A stretch of DNA of 64,000 nucleotides. Source: Anoxynatronum buryatiense (GTDB lineage Bacteria; Bacillota; Clostridia; Peptostreptococcales; Tindalliaceae). Numbering within the stretch: position 1 is the first letter of the stretch; each line of letters opens with the position of its first letter. The position numbers and the translations under genes were made by a program. Positions 54,155 through 62,875 of the stretch are shown here, one piece after another. The stretch is taken from the NCBI RefSeq assembly GCF_900182905.1, contig NZ_FXUF01000003.1, positions 1-64,000 of the forward strand. The letters run 5' to 3'. The notes under the pieces were generated by a model, which had not been told where the DNA came from, searched no databases, and saw only the letters and a program-made list of their open reading frames with translations.

Positions 54155-54940
54155 ATGGGTATTGAAGCAGCTTTAAGCCGTGTTTCTCAGTCCGAAACCA
54201 GACAACGGTGGGAGATGTTGATTAATCAGGCGAGGCAAGTGACCGACAGACATATTACCAAAATTTCTTTTTTTTTAACTCCGGGAGAATGGTTGCTTAC
54301 TGAATCCTTACTGGTACATATCGGGGGACTTAAGTGGCTGCTGGATGGTGGTTTTGACAATGCTGAACGACGGCGTTTGGTGATGGTCCCTGATTATTTG
54401 GAACCCTCGGATCTCCAACCGGTTGTGTCTTTCATTGAAATATCACGTTCTCACAAATCAAGCTCTCTCACACATCGGGATTATCTGGGAGCATTGCTAT
54501 CCATGGGAATTCAACGGGATGTTGTTGGCGACATTGTCATTTTGGAAGAAAATGCATGGGTTGCACTGGTGCCGGAAATGGCCGATTATGTAATGTGGAA
54601 TCTGGAGAATGTGGGACGTGTAAAAGTTAAAAACAGACTGGTTGATACGATTCCTCTCAAGCCGGCAACAGCCGACATGCACCTTGTGGATGGGACTGTG
54701 GCTTCATTGAGACTGGATGCGGTGTTGTCGTTGGCGCTGAAAACTTCAAGGAGTAAAGCCCAGGTATTGGTTGCCGGGCAAAAAGTGAGTGTTAACTGGC
54801 AGGCAGCTACGAAACAAAATATTGAGCTGCATGAGGGAGATGTTCTTTCGGTGAAAGGATATGGAAGGATTCAGTTGCTTAAAATTGGTTCTCTCAGCCG
54901 TTCGCAGCGCTGGCATGTTCAGATTGGTATAATGAAGTAG
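54155..54940 (+). CDS. S4-domain RNA-binding protein YlmH
   Basis: A 261-residue protein with an N-terminal RRM-like YlmH domain and a C-terminal S4 domain (about residues 184-245, LRLDAVLSLALKTSRSKAQVLV, cut). YlmH proteins bind 50S ribosomes and take part in rescue of stalled peptidyl-tRNA complexes; an RqcH gene lies 2 kb downstream. ATG 54155 is 7 bp after the yggT stop; the ribosome site is weak (ACGGTGAT), so coupling is probable. Confidence 0.9.
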   Translation: MGIEAALSRVSQSETRQRWEMLINQARQVTDRHITKISFFLTPGEWLLTESLLVHIGGLKWLLDGGFDNAERRRLVMVPDYLEPSDLQPVVSFIEISRSHKSSSLTHRDYLGALLSMGIQRDVVGDIVILEENAWVALVPEMADYVMWNLENVGRVKVKNRLVDTIPLKPATADMHLVDGTVASLRLDAVLSLALKTSRSKAQVLVAGQKVSVNWQAATKQNIELHEGDVLSVKGYGRIQLLKIGSLSRSQRWHVQIGIMK

Positions 54941-54958
54941 TTGACTGGAGGGGACAGA

Positions 54959-55519
54959 ATGATAACACCACTGGATATTCAGAACAAAGAGTTTAAAAAG
55001 AGTGTTCGAGGCTATAATGAGTCGGAAGTAGATGCTTTCTTGGATCAGGTAATGGCCGATTACGAACAGCTTTTCAAAGAAAACATGGAATTGAAAGAGC
55101 AATTGGAGCGGGATTCCAAGCAGGTTGAAAAATACAAGCAAATGGAAGAAACGCTGAAAGAAACGTTGGTGGTGGCCCAGTCTTCGGCAGAAGAGTTGAG
55201 AAGTAATGCGTTGAAAAAGGCAGACTTGCTGGTTGAAGAAGCAGAGATGCGAGCGAAGGAAATAGTAGCAAGTGCGCGGCGTGAGTTGGAACGGATTCAC
55301 GCTCATCAGGATGAAGTGCTTCAGCAGATTCAGATATTCAAAACCAGGTTTAAGACATTGCTTCAGGCGCAACTTGAAACAATTGTCAGTGATACCGACG
55401 AAATTGCGAATGACCTAAAAAAATACACTCATCGCAATCATACAGTTACCAGACCTGAAGACCATATATTAGAGCGATTCAATACCGACCCCGCTGCCAA
55501 TCGGTCTGAAGAAGAATAA
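54959..55519 (+). CDS. divIVA: Cell-pole/division protein DivIVA
   Basis: A 186-residue coiled-coil protein. The N-terminal lipid-binding domain has ITPLDIQNKEFKKSVRGYN (part) and ESEVDAFLDQV, then a long coiled coil and C-terminal disordered tail. It marks negatively curved membrane at poles and septa. TGGAGGGG precedes ATG 54959, 18 bp after ylmH. It closes the sepF block before a terminator. Confidence 0.95.
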   Translation: MITPLDIQNKEFKKSVRGYNESEVDAFLDQVMADYEQLFKENMELKEQLERDSKQVEKYKQMEETLKETLVVAQSSAEELRSNALKKADLLVEEAEMRAKEIVASARRELERIHAHQDEVLQQIQIFKTRFKTLLQAQLETIVSDTDEIANDLKKYTHRNHTVTRPEDHILERFNTDPAANRSEEE

Positions 55520-55536
55520 TATTATTCGGCAAATGC

Positions 55537-55567
55537 GCCTGTCTTGATACAGTTGACAGGCTTTTTT
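55537..55567 (+). terminator. Intrinsic terminator after divIVA
   Basis: GCCTGTC/GACAGGC with an 11-base loop and TTTTTT. lspA starts 20 bp later, so some readthrough is likely. Confidence 0.8.
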
Positions 55568-55586
55568 ATGCGGAAGGAGTAAAAAA

Positions 55587-56042
55587 ATGAAATGGTGGGT
55601 TATCGTTGTCACGGTAGTTCTTGATCAAGTGAGCAAATGGCTCGTGGTGGCATACCTGAAAGATATTGGCACATTTCCGGTAATTGAAGGGGTTTTTCAT
55701 CTTCACTATTTGGAAAACCGGGGAGCAGCCTTTGGATTACTTCAGAATCAACGATTGTTTTTTATTATCACCACGGTACTGATTGTTGGTGGAATTCTTT
55801 GGTACTTAATTTTCAATCCCCAGGTGAATCGGTTGTTGACATTGTCGTTAAGCCTGGTGGTTGGTGGTGCCATCGGCAATTTTATTGATAGAATGATGTT
55901 TGGGTATGTGGTGGATTTTTTTGACTTTCAGTTCTGGCCGGTCTTTAATATTGCAGATTCGGCTATTGTCATCGGCCAGGCTTTACTGATTTACTATATT
56001 TTCAAAGGACAGCCAGAGCAGCAGGCAGGTGAGGCTTCATGA
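55587..56042 (+). CDS. lspA: Lipoprotein signal peptidase II
   Basis: Aspartyl membrane protease that removes prolipoprotein signal peptides. The 151-residue protein has four spans; catalytic aspartates are in IGNFIDRM and FNIADSAIVIG, with the family N terminus VLDQVSKWL. AAGGAG precedes ATG 55587. Its last 4 bp overlap the next start. Confidence 0.97.
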   Translation: MKWWVIVVTVVLDQVSKWLVVAYLKDIGTFPVIEGVFHLHYLENRGAAFGLLQNQRLFFIITTVLIVGGILWYLIFNPQVNRLLTLSLSLVVGGAIGNFIDRMMFGYVVDFFDFQFWPVFNIADSAIVIGQALLIYYIFKGQPEQQAGEAS

Positions 56043-56965
56043 CGCAGATAACGCTGGTGGTAGATGAAGAACTGGATGGACTCAGATTGGATCAATACCT
56101 GGCAGAATCTGTTGAAAACAAAAGTCGAAGCTATCTGCAAAAATTAATTCAGGACAAACGAGTTTCCTTGAATGGAAAATACTGTAAAAACAGGCATTTG
56201 GTTAAAATGGGTGATGTTGTTGAAGTATCGTTGCCGGAGCCGCGACTTTTATCTGGAAAAGCGGAAGCCATCCCACTGGAGATTATATATGAAGATGAAG
56301 ATTTACTGGTCGTCAATAAGCCACAAAACATGGTGGTTCACCCGGCGGCCGGCAATGAAACAGGGACACTGGTCAATGCCCTGATGTATCATTGTAAAGG
56401 ACAACTGTCGACGATCAACGGCGTGATACGCCCGGGAATTGTCCACAGAATTGATAAAGATACATCGGGTCTGCTGGTGGTGGCAAGGAATGATGTGGCT
56501 CATCAGGGACTGGCTGCACAATTAGCTGATCACACCATGATTAGATGTTATGAGGCAGTAGCATTGGGAACCATCAGAGAAGAAAAGATTACCGTGAATG
56601 CACCCATCGGTCGGCACCCGAACCAGAGGCTTAAAATGGCTGTTCTGCATGAGGGAAGGCCGGCAGTGACACATATTACCGTCAAGGAGCGTTTCCGGGA
56701 TCACACCTATATTACAGCGCGTCTTGAGACTGGCAGAACCCACCAGATACGAGTGCATATGGCTTACTTAAACCATCCATTGCTTGGAGATGAACGTTAT
56801 GGCGGGACTCAAAAGAAGTTCAATTTAATTGGACAGGTGTTGCACGCCAAAAGTCTTGGCTTCAGGCACCCTGTTACGGGCGAGGAAATGATATTTGAAT
56901 CAAAGCTGCCAGATTCTTTTCAAAAAGTACTGATAACGCTTCGGGCACAAATGGGGAAAGAATAA
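56039..56965 (+). CDS. RluD-family pseudouridine synthase
   Basis: A 308-residue rRNA pseudouridine synthase with an N-terminal S4 domain (LDQYLAESVENKSRSYLQKLI, cut), and catalytic HRIDKDTSGLLVVAR near residue 135 with the conserved aspartate, plus GRTHQIRVHM. Firmicute members at this place modify 23S helix-69-like uridines; the precise site is inferred only. It overlaps lspA by ATGA. Its stop codon lies at the left edge of the shared terminator. Confidence 0.93.
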   Translation: MTQITLVVDEELDGLRLDQYLAESVENKSRSYLQKLIQDKRVSLNGKYCKNRHLVKMGDVVEVSLPEPRLLSGKAEAIPLEIIYEDEDLLVVNKPQNMVVHPAAGNETGTLVNALMYHCKGQLSTINGVIRPGIVHRIDKDTSGLLVVARNDVAHQGLAAQLADHTMIRCYEAVALGTIREEKITVNAPIGRHPNQRLKMAVLHEGRPAVTHITVKERFRDHTYITARLETGRTHQIRVHMAYLNHPLLGDERYGGTQKKFNLIGQVLHAKSLGFRHPVTGEEMIFESKLPDSFQKVLITLRAQMGKE

Positions 56966-56994
56966 AAAACAGCCACATCAGCGGCTGTTTTTTA
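56966..56994. terminator. Bidirectional terminator between the pseudouridine synthase and rqcH genes
   Basis: AAAACAGCC/GGCTGTTTT with an 8-base loop; T-tracts on both strands. The last codons of the minus-strand gene form one arm of the hairpin. Confidence 0.85.
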
Positions 56995-58765
56995 AATTAT
57001 TCTCAAGCAAATTGTTGATACCGGACTCACTGGGGGTAACATAGATTGTCTGATGCTGTTCATAGATCACCATTCCAGGCTGAGCACCACGCTGTTTTTT
57101 AACATGCCGGCACCAGGTATAATCGACAGGCAGCTTCCCGCTTTGCCGGCCCTTGCTGTAATAAGCGGCCAGCAGAGCTGCCTCTCGAATTTCGTCATCT
57201 GAGGGTTGCTGTTGCTCCAATATGAGTACCACATGCGAACCGGGAAGGTCTTTCACATGGAACCAAAGATCATTTTTCTTTCCGATTCGAAAAGTGACCA
57301 TTTCATTTTGGAGATTGTTCTTGCCTACCAGAATGGTGTGACCTTGACTGGATGTATACTTTAGGGGTTGACTTTCCGCCGGTGGTTTGGGCTTCTTGCC
57401 CCGGGATAAGCGTTTCTTCAAGTAACCCGCATCAACCAGCTCCTGGCGAATCACCTCTAAATCAGCCAATGAGTCCGCCTGGTCGAGAGAATGAAATAAT
57501 TGATCCAGGTACTGAATTTCCTGTTGGGTTTTTTCGCGTTGTCGTTTGATTTCCACCAAAGCTGTTTTGGCTTTGTGATAGCGCTTATAGAGTCGTTGAG
57601 CATTTTGAGCCGGAGTTTTTCGGGAATCCAGCTGAATATCTATTGTAGGTTGGGCGTCGTCATAGTAATTGACTGTCTGATAGGTGGACTGACCGGCCTC
57701 AATTTCATGCAAACCGGCCATCAACAAATCAGCCTTGATTTTATCTTGAGTGGCCTTCAGTGCATTCGTCTCATCCTGATGCAGGTTTTGCAGTTTGTGG
57801 GTGTGGCGATTTCGTTTAAGAGTAAGCATCTTGCGCAAATCTGAAGAACGTTGTGTTAAACGTTCCTGATGATCTTTGAGTCCATAAAAGCGCTCTAGCA
57901 GTTGGCTGGTACTGTCTGCGGGGATCGAATCAAGAGCATTCAAATGCTGGATGGGAATAACAGAAAAATCGATCATTCGACCAGTGACAGTATCCTGATA
58001 CAATGCAGGGGAGAAATCGGCCTGAGAAATAAGATGGGTCACTTCTAAGAACACATTCTTAAAAGATTTCTTTTCTGCGTGACTCAGTTCAGACCAGTGT
58101 TGACTGTGATCAATGCCTGACCGAACAAGTATTTCAGAAGCCATTAGCGGGGACAACCCATTAAAGGTGTTTATAAGGGTGCTTTTTAATGGCTGGTTGT
58201 CAGAATGCGAAAAACAGTCGTTCAGATCAATTGCATCGCTCAATGTCAGTGGATTTATTTTACTCATGGGTGGCATCTCATAAGCTAATCCTGGAAGAAC
58301 TTGACGTTTGCGACTGATGTGAAGCGGGACTCTTTTGATGGCATCCAGAATCAGGCCGGAATGTGTATCCACCAGAATGATATTGCTATGTTTTCCCATC
58401 ATTTCGATAATTAATTTCTTGTGGGTGATCTGATTAAGCTCGTCGAGCCCCTGCACGTGAAAAATCAGCATCCGTTCAAAGTCAGGCTGCTCAATATGGA
58501 TGATTCGACCACCCGAAAGGTGCTTTCGAAGCAGCATGCAAAAAACCGGCGGCTGAGCAGGATTAGATCGTGCAAGGGTGGTGAAATGAGCACGTGGATA
58601 CTGATTGTGCGCCGAAATAAGCAGCCGACGTTGTTCACCACGATTGCGGAGAGTTAATACCAATTCATCAGATTCCGGTTGGTATATTTTATCAATACGG
58701 CTGTCAAGGGCATACTGTTCAAGTTCATGGCGGAGAGCTGCCACAACACTTCCATCTAAAGGCAT
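56978..58765 (-). CDS. rqcH: Ribosome quality-control factor RqcH (Rqc2/NFACT, FbpA-like)
   Basis: Binds obstructed 50S-peptidyl-tRNA and recruits tRNA-Ala to add alanine tails. The 595-residue protein has an NFACT-N domain (PPVFCMLLRKHLSGG, KLIIEMMGKHSNIILVD), a central helix-hairpin-helix and a coiled coil (about 290-440), and an NFACT-R domain with KKNDLWFHVKDLPGSHVVL and VDYTWCRHVKK. The N-domain pair usually written DR reads E-R here, which many clostridial members seem to share. ATG 58765 is 8 bp after AGGAG; GTG 58774 overlaps it. Confidence 0.93.
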   Translation of the reverse strand: MPLDGSVVAALRHELEQYALDSRIDKIYQPESDELVLTLRNRGEQRRLLISAHNQYPRAHFTTLARSNPAQPPVFCMLLRKHLSGGRIIHIEQPDFERMLIFHVQGLDELNQITHKKLIIEMMGKHSNIILVDTHSGLILDAIKRVPLHISRKRQVLPGLAYEMPPMSKINPLTLSDAIDLNDCFSHSDNQPLKSTLINTFNGLSPLMASEILVRSGIDHSQHWSELSHAEKKSFKNVFLEVTHLISQADFSPALYQDTVTGRMIDFSVIPIQHLNALDSIPADSTSQLLERFYGLKDHQERLTQRSSDLRKMLTLKRNRHTHKLQNLHQDETNALKATQDKIKADLLMAGLHEIEAGQSTYQTVNYYDDAQPTIDIQLDSRKTPAQNAQRLYKRYHKAKTALVEIKRQREKTQQEIQYLDQLFHSLDQADSLADLEVIRQELVDAGYLKKRLSRGKKPKPPAESQPLKYTSSQGHTILVGKNNLQNEMVTFRIGKKNDLWFHVKDLPGSHVVLILEQQQPSDDEIREAALLAAYYSKGRQSGKLPVDYTWCRHVKKQRGAQPGMVIYEQHQTIYVTPSESGINNLLENNLKNSR

Positions 58766-58897
58766 AATAATCACTCCTGTCTATTCATGAGATATCATAC
58801 TTGATTCAGAGATGATATTCAAGGGGTATCGACAGGCGAGTTATTTCTAAATATGGAATTTAAGGAAAGTGCCATCGAAATAAAAGGGAGAATTTGT

Positions 58898-58903
58898 TAT
58901 AAT
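58898..58903 (+). promoter_or_regulatory. Possible -10 element for dapF operon
   Basis: A perfect TATAAT 28 bp before the dapF start; a weak TCGAAA lies 17 bp upstream. Confidence 0.4.
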
Positions 58904-58930
58904 GGAAGGAATAAAAAAGGAGGCAATCCT

Positions 58931-59749
58931 GTGAAAATCCCGTTTGTTAAAATGCAGGGCATTGGAAATGATTTTATACTGGTGAAAGAAATGGAACTTC
59001 CGGCAGGCATCGAAATTGCCAGCCTTGTTAAGAATGCTTGTCATCGGCGTTTTGGCATTGGTGCTGACGGGCTGATGGTCGCCGCCGCATCCAGCGTTGC
59101 AGATGCACGCATGGATTACTACAACAGTGACGGATCGCGAGGAGAAATGTGCGGCAATGGCATTCGTTGTTTTGCGCGTTACATTGATGCAAAGGCATCT
59201 TCTGACAAAAGAGAAATGCGCATTGAAACCCTTGCAGGTGTGATCGCATTAAACATTCGAGCGGTCGACATCAATACCAGCGAAGTGTCTGTTGACATGG
59301 GTAAACCCGTGATACATACATTACATGCAACACTTGAAGCGGGTGGTCAATCATTTGAATATGCTTATGTCACCATGGGAGTGCCTCATGTTGTCATTTT
59401 CACTGATAGCCCTGTACCTGATCTGGTGGATCAAGTTGGGCCGATGATCGAGAAGCATGCACTTTTTCCTGATGGAACAAATGTGAACTTCTGCTACATT
59501 GAAAACTCCCGCCAGGCCCGGGTGATGACCTGGGAACGGGGCGCAGGGCATACACTTGCCTGTGGAACAGGAATAACCAGTGTTTGTGCGGTGGCTCATC
59601 AACTAGGCCTTGTAAAAGATGAGGTTCAAGTAAACGCAGAAGGTGGTCAGCTTCATCTGGCTATTTACCCAGACCAGCGACTGGTAATGACCGGACCGGC
59701 AACTGATATTTGTCATGGGGAGTATTTGCACAGAAATGACAGCATTTAA
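58931..59749 (+). CDS. dapF: Diaminopimelate epimerase
   Basis: Interconverts LL- and meso-diaminopimelate for wall and lysine synthesis. The 272-residue enzyme has both catalytic cysteines, in GEMCGNGIRC and LACGTGITS, plus MQGIGNDFILV at the N terminus. The start is GTG 58931, 7 bp after AAAAGGAGG. The product feeds MurE, encoded at 31.7 kb. Confidence 0.96.
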   Translation: MKIPFVKMQGIGNDFILVKEMELPAGIEIASLVKNACHRRFGIGADGLMVAAASSVADARMDYYNSDGSRGEMCGNGIRCFARYIDAKASSDKREMRIETLAGVIALNIRAVDINTSEVSVDMGKPVIHTLHATLEAGGQSFEYAYVTMGVPHVVIFTDSPVPDLVDQVGPMIEKHALFPDGTNVNFCYIENSRQARVMTWERGAGHTLACGTGITSVCAVAHQLGLVKDEVQVNAEGGQLHLAIYPDQRLVMTGPATDICHGEYLHRNDSI

Positions 59750-59773
59750 TCCAAAGAGAGGACGTGTTAACCA

Positions 59774-60652
59774 GTGAACAGCATGACAGGATTTGGAAGA
59801 GCTGAAGTGACTGTGCAGCACACCGGATTCACAATTGAAATCAAATCAGTGAATCACCGGTATCTTGATATGGGGATTAAAATACCCCGAAAGCTGGGAT
59901 TTCTTGAAGAAAAGATTCGCCAGTGCCTTAAGGCGCACATTCGAAGAGGTCGTGTTGACCTGTATGTCAACCAGCGATCGAGTGAGGAGTCAGACAAACG
60001 AGTCCTGATTGACGAAAATCTTTGCCGCGAATATCAACAATCCATGGTACGTCTGAGTGATTCCCTCGCAATTAGAAATGATCTGACAGTCGCTCAACTT
60101 GTAAGATTGCCGGAAGTGATTACCGTTGAACAACAGGAGTTGGATGAAACGTTGTTGTGGAACTGCCTTGAAAAAGGTGTGCTGACTGCTCTGGGACAGC
60201 TAATGCAAATGCGAAAAACTGAAGGAACAACGATGAAAGCGGTTTTATCGGAAAGACTTGATTTACTAAAAGAAATGATTGATCAGATTCAGCTGATTAG
60301 TCCCGAAGTGTCTGAAAGCTACCGGGAACGTCTGATGAGACGAATACAGGAGATAACGGATCGCGAGATTGAAATCGACGAAAATCGACTGATGATGGAA
60401 ATTGCCATGATGGCAGAAAAAAGCAGTATTGATGAAGAAGTTGTCCGGTTCAACAGCCATTTGAGTCAGTTTCTGCATACCATGGAGCAAGAAGATGCTG
60501 TTGGCCGAAAGTTGGATTTTTTAATGCAGGAATTGAATCGCGAGATTAACACGATCGGATCAAAAGCAGGCGATTTAAAAGTAAATGGGCTGGTTGTCGA
60601 AATAAAGAGTGAACTGGAGAAAATTCGGGAACAGGTTCAGAATATCGAATAA
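59774..60652 (+). CDS. YicC/YloC family endoribonuclease
   Basis: A 292-residue protein with the YicC N-terminal motif SMTGFGRAE, IKSVNHRYLD, and the C-terminal DUF1732 segment (RKLDFLMQELNREINTIGSK, 20 residues) ending in LVVEIKSELEKIREQVQNIE. YicC proteins are RNA endonucleases that aid decay of some small RNAs. GTG 59774 is the start (AGAGAGGA upstream). Confidence 0.93.
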   Translation: MNSMTGFGRAEVTVQHTGFTIEIKSVNHRYLDMGIKIPRKLGFLEEKIRQCLKAHIRRGRVDLYVNQRSSEESDKRVLIDENLCREYQQSMVRLSDSLAIRNDLTVAQLVRLPEVITVEQQELDETLLWNCLEKGVLTALGQLMQMRKTEGTTMKAVLSERLDLLKEMIDQIQLISPEVSESYRERLMRRIQEITDREIEIDENRLMMEIAMMAEKSSIDEEVVRFNSHLSQFLHTMEQEDAVGRKLDFLMQELNREINTIGSKAGDLKVNGLVVEIKSELEKIREQVQNIE

Positions 60653-60664
60653 AGGAGAATCATC

Positions 60665-60970
60665 ATGACACATCGCCTGATCAATATTGGATTTGGCAAT
60701 ATTGTTTCTGTTAATCGAATTGTAGCCATCGTTAGTCCTGAATCAGCTCCGATTAAACGAATGATACAGGAGGCACGGGAACAGGGTTCGTTGATAGATG
60801 CTACTTATGGTCGCCGTACCAGGGCAGTCATAGTCACTGACAGTGATCATATTATCCTTTCGGCTGTTCAGCCCGAAACGGTGGCTCATCGGCTGCATAC
60901 CCGAAACGACTCAAAAGAAGAAAAAGATGACGGTAAAGAGTATAAGGGTTATGATGCAGATGAGGAATAG
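60665..60970 (+). CDS. remA: Extracellular matrix regulator RemA family protein (DUF370)
   Basis: A 101-residue DNA-binding protein. [26 protein letters not shown] and the [15 protein letters not shown] core match RemA; an acidic tail of about 20 residues ([17 protein letters not shown]) is extra. In Bacillus RemA activates matrix and osmoprotection genes. AAAGGAG precedes ATG 60665. The yicC-remA-gmk order is conserved. Confidence 0.9.
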   Translation: MTHRLINIGFGNIVSVNRIVAIVSPESAPIKRMIQEAREQGSLIDATYGRRTRAVIVTDSDHIILSAVQPETVAHRLHTRNDSKEEKDDGKEYKGYDADEE

Positions 60971-61000
60971 ACGAATCAGGAAAAAGATGGAGGAGCAGCG

Positions 61001-61609
61001 ATGACACAAGAGGGAATTCTGATTGTTATTTCCGGACCTTCTGGAACCGGCAAAAGCACCATTGTGAAAGAATTTATCAGACGAAATCCAAGCGTACAAC
61101 TTTCAGTTTCTGCAACGACGCGAAAAGCAAGGCCCGGTGAAGTGGAGGGCATTAATTATTTCTTTCATTCCGAGGATGAGTTCCAGAAAAAATTGCATCA
61201 AGATGCTTTCTTAGAGCACGCAGTTGTCTATGGAAATTATTATGGAACCCCCAGAGAATTCGTCAGAGAGCAGCTGGAGAGAGGCAAAGATGTATTGCTG
61301 GAAATTGATACGGCAGGTGCCATGCAGGTGCGAAAAAAGTTTTCTCAGGGAGTGTTTCTCTTTATTTTACCACCATCAATGGAAGAACTGCATCGAAGGA
61401 TTAATCACCGTGGAACCGAAACGCCGGAAGAACTGGAGCGGCGGATGAACAGTGCATTGGAGGAGATTCTTCATCTTGGGAACTACGATTATGCTGTCAT
61501 GAATGACCATGTCAGCGATGCTGTTCAACTTATTGAAAGCATTTTAAAGGCTGAAAAGGCCAGCGTTGTCCGCAGCAGGCATTATTGGCTTAAAACTTTC
61601 TCTTCCTGA
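61001..61609 (+). CDS. gmk: Guanylate kinase
   Basis: Phosphorylates GMP and dGMP. The 202-residue protein has the P-loop SGPSGTGKST near residue 11, the GMP-binding SVSATTRKARPGEVEGINYFF (part) and RRMNSALEE lid-type segment. GGAGGAG precedes ATG 61001. coaBC begins 40 bp after the stop, leaving no room for the omega-subunit gene usually found here. Confidence 0.97.
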   Translation: MTQEGILIVISGPSGTGKSTIVKEFIRRNPSVQLSVSATTRKARPGEVEGINYFFHSEDEFQKKLHQDAFLEHAVVYGNYYGTPREFVREQLERGKDVLLEIDTAGAMQVRKKFSQGVFLFILPPSMEELHRRINHRGTETPEELERRMNSALEEILHLGNYDYAVMNDHVSDAVQLIESILKAEKASVVRSRHYWLKTFSS

Positions 61610-61649
61610 AAAATGATAGACATCGTTTATGTGAAAGAGGTGGGATTCA

Positions 61650-62849
61650 ATGCTGAAAGGAAAACAGATAGTTGTTGGTGTTAGTGGCGGGATAGCTGCC
61701 TATAAATCATGTGAGCTGGTTAGTCGACTGGTCAAGCAGGGAGCACAAGTGGATGTGGTCATGACAGAGGCTGCCACATCATTTGTTCACCCACAAACAT
61801 TTCAGGCATTGAGCAGAAATGTGGTGGTTACAAGTTTGTTTCAGTCCATTAAACACTGGGAAATCGAACATATTTCATTATCACAAAAGGCAGATCTTAT
61901 TGTGATTGCTCCGGCAACTGCCAACATCATCGGAAAGATTGCTGGGGGTATTGCGGATGATTTTCTTACGACAGCAGTGATGGCATCGACTGCACCTGTT
62001 GTTTTTGCACCTGCCATGAATACAAAAATGTATGAAAATCCCATTTTTCAAAAAAACATGAAGACATTACAGCAAGTGGGCTATCAATTCATTGATCCCT
62101 GCGAAGGCCTTCTGGCTTGTGGTGACACGGGAACAGGTAAAATGGCAGAACCAAGTCAGATTGAAGGGTATATTCTTGATCACTTCCGTCGCAACCAAAC
62201 CCTTAAAGATGTGAATGTGCTTATCACAGCAGGACCAACCATGGAGCCGATTGATCCTGTTCGCTACATTTCAAATCACTCATCAGGGAAAATGGGCTTT
62301 GCATTGGCAAAAGCAGCATTGCTCTGCGGAGCCAAAGTGACTCTGGTGGCTGGGCCTGTCCATTTGGAACCACCTGCAGGCTGCACTTATCATTCTGTGA
62401 AAACAACCAAAGAGATGCATGAGATAGTTTTACAACTGTTCGATCAGCAACAGGTCGTCATCAAGGCAGCAGCAGTTGCAGATTATAGGCCTGCAGAGAT
62501 GGCGATGCAGAAAATAAAAAAGAATCAGACTGATTTGACCATTCAAATGGTGAAGAATCCTGATATTTTGCTGGAACTTGGGAAAAAGAAAACACATCAG
62601 ATTCTGGTAGGATTTGCGGCAGAAACAGAACAGGTGGCTGCATATGCTGCTGATAAAATGAAAAGAAAGCGATTGGATCTGATGGTTGCCAATGATGTCA
62701 GTCGTGAAGGGGCTGGGTTTCAGCACGATACAAACGAGGTGATTTTAATGAAGCCGTCAGGTGAAATGAAAGAAATCCCGCTTGCGTCGAAAGAGATCAT
62801 TGCCCAGGAAATTATCTCGGAAATTGTCACCATTTTGAATAGAAAGTAG
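61650..62849 (+). CDS. coaBC: Phosphopantothenoylcysteine decarboxylase/synthetase
   Basis: Bifunctional coenzyme A enzyme. The 399-residue protein has the CoaC flavoprotein domain (GVSGGIAAYKSCELV; catalytic His in HISLS; PAMNTKMYENP; the active-site cysteine in GLLACGDTGTGK) followed by CoaB (ITAGPTMEPIDPVRYISNHS part, KMGFALAKA, KIKKNQ). AAAGAGGTGGG precedes ATG 61650. It belongs to the dapF-priA run. Confidence 0.97.
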   Translation: MLKGKQIVVGVSGGIAAYKSCELVSRLVKQGAQVDVVMTEAATSFVHPQTFQALSRNVVVTSLFQSIKHWEIEHISLSQKADLIVIAPATANIIGKIAGGIADDFLTTAVMASTAPVVFAPAMNTKMYENPIFQKNMKTLQQVGYQFIDPCEGLLACGDTGTGKMAEPSQIEGYILDHFRRNQTLKDVNVLITAGPTMEPIDPVRYISNHSSGKMGFALAKAALLCGAKVTLVAGPVHLEPPAGCTYHSVKTTKEMHEIVLQLFDQQQVVIKAAAVADYRPAEMAMQKIKKNQTDLTIQMVKNPDILLELGKKKTHQILVGFAAETEQVAAYAADKMKRKRLDLMVANDVSREGAGFQHDTNEVILMKPSGEMKEIPLASKEIIAQEIISEIVTILNRK

Positions 62850-62875
62850 GAACCGTCTGCTTAGGGGGCATTCAC

